This document shows positions 48,501 through 62,199 of a DNA stretch of 64,000 nucleotides, piece by piece. The stretch comes from Chionis minor (Eukaryota > Chordata > Aves > Charadriiformes > Chionididae), in contig VZSF01009117.1 in NCBI GenBank assembly GCA_013398295.1, positions 558,001 to 622,000 on the forward strand, in the 5' to 3' direction. The position numbers and the translations under genes are program-made. The notes beneath the pieces are model-generated. The model made no database searches. It saw only the letters and a program-made list of their open reading frames with translations, and was not told the origin of the DNA. Positions within the stretch are counted from its first letter, which is position 1, and the number at the start of each line of letters is the position of its first letter.

Positions 48501-50445
48501 CAAAGAAAAAAAAGGAAAGTAAAAATCAAAAAGAAAGACCATGAAGAAAATAAAAAATCCTGCCACTTCTAGTACCATGTTTTCCAGTACAATTCTTTGC
48601 TCTTATCCAAAAAAATCTGAATACCAAAAATCTGAATGAAGGTTAAAAAGTCCATTTTGAGGAGTATTTAAAAGATTGCACATTGCATCGGTACATTCTC
48701 TGCAAAGTTTTACGTAACCTTATAATGGACTGAACAGGTTTAGTCTTGTGACTCATGGTGTAGATTGCTTCAAAGCCAGTTAAAAACTTCCTATACCCAG
48801 TCCATTATTTCCACACCCGATCTGCTCCCTCCCTGCGCCAGTACAGCCATTACGGAGTCCTCACTGAAAAACAAAAAATGGAACTTGTAACAGTTAAAAT
48901 AACCCACTTTTGGGGTTTTATTTAACGTGGACCATTTCAGTAATATGGTGTGTAACACAGCCTATAAACAGTGACATTAATACAACTGACATGGCAGTGA
49001 CAAGTGGCCAGAGGAGGAGAAGGAGCTTCTTTCTTAAGAAAGAAGATGGCTTTGCCATCAATCCCAAGAACTGTATAAATACCTACCTTCCTCATGCAGC
49101 CTTGAAGGCTGACAGCAGAGGATACCAGTGGGGAGAGGAAGAGAGGGTGTGTTTCTTCAGAAACTTTGTTGATTCGGTAGGCAGGGAATGCAAAAATGGG
49201 AGTCATATATACCTCAATGATTGTAGCTATTCTTTTTACTATTGAGCATATAGCGTGTATTTCAGCATTGAATGTAAGCAGAAATCACCAAAGCGATAGT
49301 TCCACATCTGATTGCATTCACACTATTAGGAATGTTTGAAAGGCAAATCTAAAATGCAAATCTTTTGGCTTAAATCATTTCTATGTTCTGCAATAATGTT
49401 CTGCAATGATAAAAACTGTCTCAAGATTTATTTACTTTACTTAAAATGTGTGAAATATTAGTATAAAACAAAACTGAAGTAGAGAGGGCACTGGCAAACT
49501 GAATATCAGTAAAAATGTAATTAAGCTTAAATATATGTTAGCTTTGTCTCTAATGATCTTTGTTATTTGTTGCATTCAATGTTACAGTGTATAAATATCT
49601 TTTCAAGTATTTTTATTGGATACAATGCTTTTGATTTGCCTCTGAGTTTCAGCACAGTAATTATTGTAGGAATCTGAACAAACATTGCAAATCATCAGTT
49701 AATGAAAAAGGGGCTTGTATGTTTCACTCAAAAATTTCATTGGATTATCCCCATCTAAAAAAATTATGAGCAATTTGCAAATTAGAGAGACAAGAAAATG
49801 TATCTCATCAATACACATGAGTATGTGCAAAATCAGAATAATTCATTCCTCTGATTATATAAAGCCATAAGATCTGCAACAGCTATATAATGGGATCGCT
49901 ATCAGCCAGCTTTCAGAGAACAGTAAATTTAGAGTGAAAGCATGCAGAAAAGTTCTTTTGTATTTTACTTTTTTTTTTTCTTTTTGGCCAGAGACATAAC
50001 ATAAACAAACATTCAGCTGAAGAGAACAAAAGATTATTTTTTTTTTGCTCAGAAACAAAGATTTCTGCTTTTCAGCACTCTGAAATACAGAATTGGCTTA
50101 GTTGTATTTTTCCACATTAAAATCTTTATAAAGTGATGAAAAGCTAAGTAAATGCATATAAACTTATTTTCAGGAAGGCATAGGTAATTTCTTTCAATGC
50201 ATTTTCTTTGGGAAGCTTATTTGATGAAACATGCATTGGTTCTCTTAATGATGCTTGATTTTCTTTCTAGTTCACAAATACTCTATGCAGGTTATCCAAG
50301 AGAGCTACACAGGTAGCGTCCATGCTTTAGCCATTTGTGGACTCTGGAATCAGTTTTGTTTTCAAATTTTTAAAGCTCTCCATACTCCTTCCTTTCTCAT
50401 CACAATATCTCTCAGTCTATGGAGAAAACAAACCATAAAAATTAA
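45517..50445. other. No gene seen; AT-rich unique DNA
   Basis: Almost 5 kb without a recognisable repeat or gene. The 111-codon + strand frame at 48910-49245 is opposed by an 89-codon minus frame and shows no known motif. Confidence 0.55.
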
Positions 50446-50735
50446 GATTATAAAATGGTTTGGGTTGGAAGAGACCTCTAAAGATCATCTAGTCCACCCC
50501 CCTGACATGAGCAGGGACATCTATTGCTGTCTATCAGGTTGCTCAAAGCCCCATCCAACCTGACCTCGAACACTTCTAACGATGGGGCACCCACAACTCT
50601 GGACAACCTGTTCCAGTGTCTCACCACCCCCATCATAAAGAAAAATAGTTCTTCCTTATGTCCAATCTAAATCTACCCTCTTGCAGTTTAAAACTGTCGC
50701 CCCTTCTTGCCCTGTCACTACCGGCTTTGGTAAAA
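50446..50735 (-). mobile_element. CR1 LINE 3' end, about 290 bp
   Basis: Starts with ATTATAAAATGGTTTGGGTTGG and AGAGACCTCTAAAGATCATC (antisense of the CR1 tail), passes CATCCAACCTGACCTCGAAC and TCTGGACAACCTGTTCCAG, and ends near GGCTTTGGTAAAAAG. It is a typical short 5'-truncated copy, moderately diverged. The small minus-strand frame inside it is not functional. Confidence 0.93.
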
Positions 50736-52560
50736 AGTAAAACAATGTCAGTGGGATGCCTGTATTTAAGCCTGTGATTCCAAACCCAGTATTGGAACTG
50801 TATAGCAATACAGGAAAATGTAACAGCCACATGCTGTTTATACAGGAAATGGTATTAATGATTTATACTGGTAAATCTCAGCAGCAGTATCATTTTTTCC
50901 CTTCATTATCCATCCCTCCACACATGTATGCCCATAAATAGGCTCCACAAAGCAAACACACTTTACTCACAGCACTCTCTCATCTCTCCCTTCTCAATCA
51001 GATACAGCAACAGCTCCTACAATGGCAGGTCCATGCACACAGGCAAGGACTGTATCTTTTTTCTCCCCTCTTTCTTGAAATTTAATTCTGTGGGACAAAC
51101 AGCAGCTTTTGGCTTTCAGACAGGCACATAAAGGCAGATGCAGCTTCAACAGCCATTCCCTCCTTCTTCCAAGAGAAAATATCTGCATCTTACCATGATA
51201 TCTGTGACTGCGCACATATAAGCTAAGCTCGCTAACATTCCATAACAGCTTCCAAAAGATGGCAAAAATACTGATTTTTTTTTTTTTCTTCAAAAGACAA
51301 AAAGCAAACAGATCCACGAATTTTGGCAGAATTCAAACCTGAGGATTTTCACCTCAAGAGATGAAAGCTTTAGAGGCTGCAAGAAAGCACTCAGAAAACC
51401 CTACCTACTGGATCTTACCATCTGTTTTCGCCTAAAGCAGACATACGGGAAGATATAAACAAATTTTGCCCCTAAAAGAAATTAATGGAGAAAAATATAA
51501 ATTCATCCTATTAGTTAGATAAACAGGATGTTTTTACATTTCTTCTTTATATTATAGGTGTGCATGGTGGGAAAGACAGGAGCCTACACAAAACTTATAT
51601 ACAAACACACGTTAACACTGCAAATGTGTAATAGCTGCCCGAAGTTACATACATGTTTGCATTAAAAAAAAAAGCAACAAAACTGAAATGAAAAAATGCA
51701 GTTAAAAGATGCATTTTGAAAACACAAGACTACGCTCTTGCAGTTTTTAAATTATCAAGCTAAAATCATTAGTGGTATGTTGTGTATTCTTCTTTCATTA
51801 GCATATGAGAAAACGGAAATTTTTGCTTCAGGGAAAAAAGAGGAGAAAATGAAGGAGCCTTTCCTTTTCTGCTTTTGTATTGCCAGTACTGGGTCCCCTC
51901 CCCCATCATGGAACCTCATTTGGTGCTTTGGCAAGTTGTTTTGCTGTGTCTGAATGAAATCTTTGCTCTTTCTGCTCCATTAACATTACAGGTGGAAATT
52001 GTATCTACTCAAAGTGGCTTTAATGTACATAATCTGCCTCTTTCTGTCTCTCCTTGTTATGTGGCTATGTAGGTGGCCTTTAGTTAGGCATACTGCTATC
52101 ATTTCAAGGGCAATGGCATACGCAAGTAAGTACCTGGGTCCCTTGCTGGGAATTTTAAATGCATTAAATTAAACGGCTTTTCAGTTTCAGCAAAAGAATT
52201 TGGGAACAACTTGAAAGTTTCTGCACTGGATGAGGCACGATGTTTTGTTACCACAGAATGACAAACATCTTACAAATCATAACCTGCCCAGAAATGAGGA
52301 TACTACTAAAATAAACATTACAATCACCCCAGAGAAGCAGCATTTCTGCAACTTAGATTTTCTATTCTTAACTATATTCATGACTGAATAATGGAAAAGG
52401 CTAGAAAGGAGACATTAATCTCGTCTATCTTATAAAGAAAAGAAAGTGAATGGGGATTCCGAAGCTGTCATGGCAATTTGTGCATTTTATCTGATTACTC
52501 TTGCAATACAATAGAATAGTATGAGAAATTATTGCATTGTTATGATATAAAAAGTATTTT

Positions 52561-52594
52561 CAGGCAATTATAATAAACAGGCAATTATAATAAA
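52561..52594. repeat. 17-bp perfect tandem duplication
   Basis: CAGGCAATTATAATAAA is present twice head to tail with no difference. Confidence 0.95.
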
Positions 52595-54442
52595 CAAGAA
52601 GCACAAACCACATTTATTACATTCTATTGCTCTGGCTTCTTTTATAGTTAAAAATAAAAATCATGAGAGACGTTCAGAAAGATGACTTATGCAGGAGGCA
52701 TTATGACTCATAGGCCTTACAAAACAGATGGGACTTTTTATTAGGGTTGGACAAATCAAATAACAAGTATGCTGAATAGCATACTTATCAGATATATCGA
52801 TGACAGGAATAGGGCTTTATTCTCTCCATGCCTTTAGTAATTTCACAGCAGTGCAAATTCATTCACTTCAGTGGGACAACTCTGCAGGTAGATGTTAAGA
52901 AAGATTTATCTCACTGCTACATATAAAGAGCTATATGTCAAAAAGTTCTCCTGATCCCATTACTTCATACGTTTTTCATAAACACCCACAAATAAATTCA
53001 ACCTTTTCAGCCCTCTCCTCCATCTTTTTATATGAGATTGTCTGCTATTATAGAACAAAATCATACAAATGCATAAACTAACAGGTATTTTAGTCTGATT
53101 AGTAGTATAATTGAAGTTAACTGCGTGGTTCATATGATCGAGGGAACAAATACATATATTCCAAATCACATCCACAGTGAATCAACTGCTGTTACTTCTG
53201 TTCTGTATTTCCTCCCATGACGAACACAAAATTCTGTGAATGTCCTACCTTGCTAGTAGCAACCTGGATAGCAACCTTATAAATTTGAATATCACTGGTT
53301 TTGTATAGATTTAATTATACCAAAGGGATAACATTTTCAAAAATGCTTAGCAAGTTTACACACCTGTTCCCACTGTCAGAATTTAGGTTAAGCACTTACT
53401 TAAGCATTTTTATTTGGAACCATCAATTGTCAGCGAGACTTAATGCTGAAAGGAAAACTCAGGTATCTTAAAAATGTGTCCCAAGTTCTCATCTGTGTAG
53501 TGTGGAATTAAGTCAGTATGAAACAATGACATACAAATCCATCCAATACAAACATTATTTTCAAAAAAGTTCCTAGTCCTGATCCCAAGGTATTGTCTCC
53601 CAGTATAATTTTGGAAATCCTACATGCTGGATAAGGCTGCCATGTTCTGCCATTTGCTATAAAAACAATGTTCAGAAACTGAATAGAATAGAAATAGAAC
53701 ATGAAATTCCCAAACACAGGATGAACAAAAAAGAGCTGTACTGATTCAGTAGGCATCTGATTTCCTAAAGGAGATGGAATGCATACCTAAGCTTATTGAA
53801 TTTAAGTACAAATCTCTAAGAAAAAAATCACTAGTTTCAGCACTGATGCCAATGGGAATTTGATTATAAGATGGTATGTAATATGTTTTTTCTAGTCTCA
53901 GGAATAGATTAGGAGACAGAAATAATAACACCTAGGGCTGAGAAGCAGAGGAAGCTTTCCACTGTCATTCTCCTTACCATCTATATTACACAACTAATTT
54001 TCAGAGAGATGTGCTTGGGAGACAGTAAATATCATATCTTCTTCTTCCAGAATGGGCAACATAGATACGAAGAAACCTCCACTGACTTGGAGGCTGAATG
54101 CACCAAGTTATGCACTTGCCTGTGCTACTTAAGAACAATCAAGCACAGCTGAATGGGCTAACACATATTGTTGTACTGGGTATGGGCACAGTTTCTCCCT
54201 CTCCAGCACAAGGAATAACAAAGTTGGAATCATGCTTCCCAGAATGTCTTGCTTGTCTCATGACTTTGAGATCATTTGCTCAGATGGGCATCACATCCTC
54301 TTCATGCCTTTTGCTCACTCTACGGATAAAAATCTGCTACTGCCACTAGTTTTGCTCAAGTTGGACAATGATATTTGAAGATTTTGAAGCTTTTGAGCTC
54401 CAAATTTGCATGTAGACCTGGAATACAGGCAGAAAGATTTTA

Positions 54443-54512
54443 AGTTTTGGGCTTTTTTGGTGGTGGTTTGTTTTTTCGGTTTTTTTTTGTTTGTTTTTTT
54501 GGGTTTTTTTAA
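54443..54512. repeat. T/G-rich low-complexity tract
   Basis: Runs of T with G groups (GGTGGTGGTTTG..., TTTTTTTGGGTTTTTTT). It is the reverse-complement counterpart of the A/C-rich tract at 38782-38844, and similar tracts occur near 1140 and 36341. Confidence 0.8.
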
Positions 54513-55609
54513 TAACTCTTTGAAAAATCATTTTTTATTGTCAAGAAATATAAATGTACCCATCAACCTAATTTTCTACTATAGTTGCTGTGAATTCACT
54601 GGAGTTGTAATAGGGGCTTGAGCCAGTATCACAGAGGTTTCCACATCTAGCTCTGTCTCTCACTAAGGAGATAAACAGCTTCACACTTAAAGGACATTGT
54701 CTAGGTTTCTCTAAGAAAGACAACATAAATGGACAATTATTCTAATGTTTCTGTAGAAAATTAAGAATTCTGCCATGGAAAGCACGAAAAAGACAGCTGT
54801 ACTACACAGAAGGGATTCTTGTACTTTGGAACTCAATGGACCTGACTTCCTATTTCTGGCTTTATCACAGATTTCTTCTAAAAAACTAAATCATTCAATT
54901 TATCTCTATATGTTGCAAATCCCATTTTTTCTAAACTAGTATAGTATTTCCATCCCTTTCACCCTTTCATCTATTTAGAATTTTGTCTCTACAGAGAAAT
55001 GACAGTGTAAGTGGACATTGAGACAAAGAAAGAAGCATGGCACTCAACAACTAAGCCAGAGGAATCAATCCTAACTCATTATCTGCAAAGAGCAGACAGA
55101 CAAAATTAGTTTTCATATATTAAGTCTTGTAAAGGTCTGCTCTTTATAAATCTTAACCATTGCAGACCTCATGCTTTATGTGAGGTTTCAGTGTACCATG
55201 GTAGCCCAAATATGTACAGGAATAAAAGGGTATTAACATGTACATTACATTAAAAGATGTTGTTATAACAGTATTAAGAGGATGAAGTAATGTTCACCAA
55301 AATTAAAGCAAATTTATTTCCACCACTTTGTGACTGTGTTGTAATATATTTCCAGATTTCATGCTGTCTTTTTCCCTGTGGTACCTGCTGCTTCATTGAA
55401 CTAGTTTCCTTCCAAAAAATTGCAAGAGAAGTGGCTGTTTACAGTGAGATATGTACTTCATATGTTGTATATACTGGAAGTTTATAATAAACGAGGCAGC
55501 AGACTTCAGAAAAAGCACATTAAAGAAGTTGAATATGATCCTGAATAAGCAGATTTTCCCTCTCTCCCTTCCACAATGCCCAGACTAATACAAGATTTAT
55601 TACCTGTGC

Positions 55610-55709
55610 TAGATCCTCAAAAGTAAAACCCTGAGTGCTAGTCAGAAACCTAATTCTCATTGTTTTCTCATTGATGGGATTTAAACATCTAAATAGCTAT
55701 AAGGATCTA
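55610..55709. repeat. Inverted-repeat relic, 100 bp
   Basis: The left end TAGATCCTCAAAAG and right end CTATAAGGATCTA are reverse complements at about 11 of 13 positions. The middle contains TTGATGGGATTTAAACATCT. This resembles, from memory, an old amniote MITE-like repeat ending in GAGGATCTGGGCC-type sequence. Confidence 0.45.
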
Positions 55710-58417
55710 AGTCATAAATCAGACATTTTCAGGAAGTTAATAATTGTATGTTCCTTGTTAATTTGCCCATCATAGAGAATACTATGTACTTGTAATTGCA
55801 ACTATGGCCAATATAAACTTTCCTCAAACTGATGTAACATCTACTTTCTTTAAAAGTGTAGAGAGGATTTTGAAAAACTAGATACTGATATATTGAATTT
55901 GTTACCTCAAGCTCACAATTATTTCTGACTTTTTTTATCATAATATTTGTTTCTTTGTTCTCCAACAGTTACCTGGAAAACTAGTAATAACAATTAATTT
56001 TTCAAATATCCATGAAAATTCACAAATTATTAGATGAGAAGGAGAGAAAAATCTTTGTTGATAGTTTGTGTTGTATACTCACTGCAATAATAATTTTGTT
56101 ATCACTGTAAGGCTGGATGAGATCAACTAAACAAGGCCTATGCCTAATGATAATAATACAATGAATAATGAAAAGTTTAGGAGATAAAGTGAATAAATCA
56201 TCTCTAAGAATAAGACAAGTATGTATTCATACAATTAATAAATTTAGAATAAGGTAATTAAAGGTTAATGAGTAAATTTTAATTCTCAGATTTCCCAAGT
56301 TTCAGATTTTGATTTTCCAACCTTAATTTATTTAAAGGTATTGCATATATAGAAAAGTAAAATGGTTTATAAGCATACCATTGCAAATATTAGTCTTTGC
56401 TTTCCAAAAAAAAGGCAAAGGAAGGAACACGTATGCTCATAGGTGAGCAGATCGGGGAACATTTCCTGTTTAAGTATTGCATCACTGTCATGGCCCAGCA
56501 ACTTAATGCCCTACCCACTTAACCATCTGTCCTATCCTACATTTAACATTTTATCTATTTAACTTCAGAAATGAAAATCCTAACCAGTAATGTATCTCAT
56601 TAATGTAAAATGTGTAATTATTACTTCTGCATAAAAAGATAAATATCATCATCCATTTTAGGTACATGAATTAGCTCTGATGCTATAAAGACTGTAATTC
56701 TTACAATGCAGCAAAATAATTAGAGGAACTGATGATAAGAAAGAACAGTAACTATACTTTCTCCCCATTTACAGCCACACCTGCTTAGAGATTAAATTGT
56801 ATTTTTATGCTACATTAAAACAGCATTTTCTACAGGAATGCATTATGTTTCTGAAAGGCAATTACAAATGCCTTTGTGAACACAGCATTATTTTGTGTTC
56901 TGCAGCAAGCATTTGTGTTAGTGTCAATTAATCTGTAATTCCACTTCTGAGAGAGAAAGACGAGAAGAAATGTCACTCAGAGCACCACCCATATATTCCT
57001 ACTCTATCTGAACTTTCTTGTGGGAGTTTTATCATCCTTTGCAAGCTCTTGAATCCCAAATAAAACTTTAATGTAAAGTCTGATTTGAATGCAACCTCTT
57101 ACCGATGTCACTCTCAGCTGATTTTCAGGCCGGGAATTTGTATTTTTATCTCAGCACTCCAATATCCCAGCTGCTATAACAACTATGCCAGTTCTGATCA
57201 TCACATTTGATTCCATAATTAATAAAAAATATTTTCTTTTAAAAGTAAGTTTGCCATCATTTTTTGTGGCAAAATAATTTTCTTCAGGAACCATTGGTTA
57301 TTATTTCTGTCAAACCTCCTTTACTACGTCACTGAATTTCTTTTCATCTAGCTGTCTTTCACGAAATTAGAAATGTAGCCAGATATTACCAAACTATTCA
57401 TTCTCTCAGCATCTCAAAGTACAAGTGGGTGAAAAGAATTGCAGTGAGCATGTGCTTACTATTTTTACTATGAGATCTCACAGAGAAACTGAACAGGTTG
57501 TTTAATGCATCCTAGAATCAAAAGAAACGGTAGGAGAACATCTGTTCTACAGCTTTGCACCATGGGAAAAGAGATTATAAATCTATTCTATCTAACTGAA
57601 GTAGTTTCAATAATTATAAAAGCACATGGTTTATCTGGTCATTCTTCATTTTGCCATGTATGGTTTTGAACTCCCTGGTGCAGAAGAGACAACAATTCAG
57701 TACATTAAGTTCAAGCAAAAAAAAAGCCCAGTTGTGCTTAACAACTCAGAGTGTACTAGACACGTGACAAAGCCAAACCCAGAATGGCTGTTCCTGTCAA
57801 TGGAGGCCACCAGCCAGGGAATCATACCCATAGATGGATTAATTTGAGTGGTTTTCTTTAACAATTGTTTGTTGGAAGATGAGGTAATCCAACACTCTGA
57901 AAGATCCCTATTGGCGCTGGTGATGTTCTAAGAAAGATTTGCTTTGCAAGGACAAATAGGCTCTCTCTCATACATGCAATCATAATAACACTACCTTTGT
58001 TCTTACAATAGTTGCTTTTGTGCACACTGTGCAGAATTCATATTATGACTTTTAAGTCTGGCTGATTACTTTCATTGATTCTAAGTACTGAGCGCTAAGT
58101 ATTTCAAATACATTAACAATACTGCAAATACAACACAGTATTATATGATACTCTAAAACTGCCAGCAATAAAATCTAGTCTTAATAAATGACTAACACTC
58201 AGAAGTATGATACTAAAAAAAGATTAAAACAATTTTCAGGAATTGGTATAAGAAATTGAATCAAGGAATCCTCTTAATGTATCTCGCTGTCTTATTTCAG
58301 GCTAGGTATTTTTATTTGTTTGCAATTACAGAAGTCATTCAATTCTCTGTCTGATAGCAGCTAAATAATTCTGTAACTACTTAAAAAATTATCATTCAAT
58401 ATATCAGAACTTTGAAA

Positions 58418-58422
58418 GAAAT
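58418..58422. other. Target-site duplication, left
   Basis: GAAAT directly before the LTR, identical to 59183-59187. Confidence 0.85.
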
Positions 58423-59182
58423 TGTCCTGGTTTGAGGTGAAAAAGAATCAATTTTCTTTTCAGTAATTTTACTTTTAAGTTAAGTCTCTTCTAACTGACC
58501 GCACTCTCTGAAATTAATAGTATATTCTTCAGACAGTGTCTGCTTCCAGAGTGACAACACCTGGCATTTATAGTTAATAACAAGGAACAGTAAGCAAACA
58601 GGCTCCTGCTTATACTTATTGGTGTAACACCCAAGGTCAGCCAACTTTGTTAAGGTTCCACGTTGGAGGGTCGGTAGAGGAAAAGCGTAGAGGGGTCACA
58701 GCTGCGGGGAGGGGCGGACAGGACAGGTGACCCAAAACTGACCACACAGGGTGTTCCATCCCATCTGCCTCATGCTCAGTATAAAAGCTAAGGGATCAAA
58801 GGGGTCAGGCCTCTTTCTTCAATGGCCAGCATCCAAGGAGGACTCTGTCTGTTCACCTGCCTTTGATCCTGATCTGTGCATTCCCTAATCAATTCCTGAG
58901 TTCAGTTCCCATCCGTCACTGAGTCCAGCCTGGGAATTTTCCAGATGTGACAGTCATTCTGGGAGCCTGATACTGGGTTTGTATATATTTTGTTATTTTC
59001 TTATTAATATTATTATCTTTTCTTTATATTATTAATATTTAATTAAAGGAGTTTTAGTATTCTTTTCAACCCATAAGTCTCTCCCTTATTTTGTCTCCCT
59101 TATCTTCTGGGAAGGGGGAGAGAGAGAGGTAAAGAAAGCATCTGCCTTTCGTTTAGTGGCCAGCCCAGCCCAGCCCATGACA
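58423..59182 (+). mobile_element. Solo LTR with perfect 5-bp target duplication
   Basis: 760 bp from TGTCCTGGTTTGAGG to CAGCCCATGACA, flanked on both sides by GAAAT. Promoter and polyadenylation signals are in the right order: CAGTATAAAAGC (TATA box, 58780-58787) and ATTAAA (59042-59047), with a T-rich stretch between. Start and late region (CAACCCATAAGTCTC) resemble the LTR at 44811-45176, so the two families are probably related. The TGTCCTGG type is known to me from avian ERVL-like elements. No interior remains, so this is a recombination scar. The intact target duplication makes it the youngest-looking LTR in the window. Confidence 0.93.
58780..58787 (+). promoter_or_regulatory. LTR TATA box
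   Basis: TATAAAAG about 260 bp upstream of the ATTAAA signal inside the solo LTR. It would have driven transcription of the lost provirus and could still act as a promoter towards higher coordinates. Confidence 0.65.
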
Positions 59183-59187
59183 GAAAT
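59183..59187. other. Target-site duplication, right
   Basis: GAAAT directly after the LTR terminal CA, identical to 58418-58422. Confidence 0.85.
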
Positions 59188-59344
59188 ATAGCCAGCTGCT
59201 TACCTAGAAGAATACTAAGTCGTCTACAGTTTACCCAGTAAATTAATAAATACAAGAGACATAGTGAATTTGAATTATTCGACAACTAGGTCTAGTTACA
59301 CATATAATGGGAAAAGATCATCTATAGGAAGTACCCAAGCAATC

Positions 59345-59421
59345 AGACCATGCTTTGCTTTGAGCAGAAGGTTGGACTAGATGATCTCCAGAAGATCTTT
59401 GCAACCTGAACCATTCTATGA
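59345..59421 (+). mobile_element. CR1 LINE terminal fragment
   Basis: GAGCAGAAGGTTGGACTAGATG then ATCTTTGCAACCTGAACCATTCTATGAC is the sense-strand CR1 3' terminus. Only about 75 bp is present, an extreme 5' truncation. It lies about 160 bp beyond the solo LTR. Confidence 0.92.
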
Positions 59422-62199
59422 CTTCCCATGTAAATTCATGTGAATAATTAGCATCATACAGTTTATATATACAAATATAAATAAAAAGCATATAGAACGC
59501 TGTGGTATCTCATTTCAAGAGTTTATTTAAAAGACCAGGATGGAACTCCCCATCCCCAAAATCCTATTAATTACTTCACTGAAGGACCAAGCCAGCACTG
59601 GGTAGAGGTACTTCTAGGATATCCTTTTAAACTTTGCTGAAGATGTGTCACTTGTAAGAGGGTTTGCACTGCACAGCATTAATTCTCATTACATCTAATT
59701 ATTCAAGAAAAATTGGTTTAGTGTCAATTTAATTTCTCCAAGTATTTTTGACAGGCTGTTTTGTTAAATATGGCACTGAATTAAAACTTAATTTATTTTA
59801 ACGTATTACTTAATGTTTGCTGTGTTAGTCATCTGTAAAAGAAATTCTCAGTGGACATTATTACTTTGACAACAGGAAAAGTTGTGAAAAAGAGGAACAA
59901 ACTGGGTTGCAATAGTTTCTAACAGCACTGAGAAAGTATCTTTTGGCTGAGTTATCTATGAAGAACAAAGGCTAAATCTGTTAAATTGTTGAGGTCCACA
60001 TATTTTTTTGTAGTTGCTTTGTACCACAAGATCCTACACGGAAAACCAGATAACAATACAAAGCTCCCACAAGACTTCCATGCTATATAGTGAGACCCAA
60101 AAGAAACTTTAAATAATAAATAGATATACTTAATTTTGGGGCAGTGATTCTACACATTGTATTATCCACCTATAACACTGATAGTAGCCTATATGTTGTC
60201 TTACACACATAATTTACAATTTTATTACTGCCAAATGAATGTCTATTGTCCAAGAACTATGGCTATTTCCTTCTGTATTTGCAAGCTAAGGTAACTTAGA
60301 CCTATCTTAGATAGAGACTTAAGCTCTATCTTAACAAATATGAGATGTTAAAAAAACAAACTGAGAGAGCATAATGGGTAAAGGTTTGATTTTATATAAG
60401 TGGTTCCAATTAAACTTCCCCCCTTTATTGTTTCAGGAAAATAAAAACTACGAAACACAGAAAACAGAAAACCAAACCCAACTCTAGACACTTCCCCTTC
60501 TTCAAAATCAGTTAATGGCGCATGATGTGCAATCAATATTGAACACAGTCCCAAAGGGCAGTGCACAGGTTTTGAGTACTGCAAATGGAAAGGAATCTCT
60601 CCGAAATAGTTGTTTCTTCAAGTGCTGTTGCTTTAAATACAAATCTAAAAAACGGGGTAAACCAGCATACCTACTAGAAATACACCTTATAAAAGCTTTA
60701 CATAATGTTCCTTGTGTACTCATCATCTGTGTGGAAAAAAATATTTTTAATCTGATTTGCAAAGAATTCCTAACTGATCGTCTTTTTATATGACAGAACC
60801 ACAAAACGCTCTAGTTTTCTGCAAACAACTCTTTCCTATAATTCTTGCCTGAGAAAGGGGAAAAGAAAAAGGATTTTAGATATTTTCCTGAAGTGTGTGA
60901 GGGGATGACACACAACTTGGCGGAAAAAAGTTTCTGTCATTAGGCTGAAGGACATATGGAACTCCCGCACACATCCATTGCAAATGAAGTACATCTATGA
61001 AGATGATTTCCTAAGCGTTCCAGATGCCTCAGACTGAACATACCTGTACTTCACATGAAATTCCTGACAGAAATATTGAACGCTATGGAAGGAGAAATCA
61101 GTGCACGTACCTAACGCCATTTTAGGGCACTTCTGCACACACTCTAGACAGAGAGAACTTACACAGATAACCGACAAGGAAATAGTTTTCTCCTTATTAA
61201 TTCTATCATCTCCACATACAGTTAGTTAAAATGAATCACCTGCACATGTAAATACTTGTGACGCAGCTTTGTGCAAGTTCTTCAAGTCCAGAGGCTTATC
61301 TCACTCAGTACATCAGTAAGAATACAGAACTGAAGGAAGCAACCCTCCACCAGATTCTTGGTGCCAAACGACCTCTGAACAGCTCAGGGAGACAAAAAAT
61401 AACAGAAACTCTTCTGATTCAAGGAACAAGGAAGCAAAACCCTCACTGACCTTGAAAAGGGAGCAAGGGAACTGGTAAGGATTTAACAGTGTTTGCCTGT
61501 GGTTCTAACATTATGCCTGGTTTCACATGCACAGATCATTATAATTTAAGTACTTTAGTTGTATTTCCTAATCAAATATTAACAAAGTTTTTTGTATTCT
61601 TGCACACCCTCAGAAATTCTGAGTAAACCCTCCCAAGAATCATGACAGTAGCTTAAAAAAAAATAACGAAAGAAGTCTCCAACACAGGTCATATTTTGAC
61701 TTTTTTAACATGCAGGAGGTTTACTGTGTTTTAAAAAGATTCTAACTGCTAAACTCTACAGCATAAAATCTTGTAAAATTAAATATAACAAGACTTATTG
61801 TAAAACTTAAAAATAAATCCATTGTATTTGTCCTTATTAATAACATGTGAGCAGCACAAGGATCAGAGTGAGAAACCATAGAGCAATGAAACTTTTGTGT
61901 GTGTGCAATGCATGTGTGTAGCCTTAAGAAGCAACATTATCTTTTATATTATCTTTCTTTCTGTGGTTCCTAAGAATTCCTGTCCTTTTTATGGAAAGTG
62001 TTTTGTTTCTTTGGATTTTATTCATTTTTATAAAGTGTTACCAATGAATCTATTAACCATGCTATCTATGAAAGTACCACATATTGTTTAAAAGTGTCTC
62101 CTACTGCTGTTTTGTATATGAATTATTCAGCTGAAAAAGAGCTCATCTTGAATTCCTCAAGCAATTTGCATTCTTTGACTTAAGCTTTTGCTGCCTAGT
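59422..62199. other. No gene seen
   Basis: AT-rich unique sequence. Overlapping frames on both strands at 60508-60804 (92 and 98 codons) cannot both be real and neither is recognised. Confidence 0.55.

Larger units (their letters stand above)
50736..58417. other. No gene seen; AT-rich unique DNA
   Basis: Nearly 8 kb with only short open frames, one exact small tandem duplication (52561-52594), a T/G-rich tract (54443-54512) and one old inverted-repeat relic (55610-55709). The part around 56880-57260 has non-simple, mixed-composition sequence and could include conserved non-coding DNA, which cannot be judged without alignment. Confidence 0.5.

Noticed and set aside
48910..49245. 111-codon + strand frame
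   Set aside because: It is overlapped by an 89-codon minus frame and has no known domain or splice signals.
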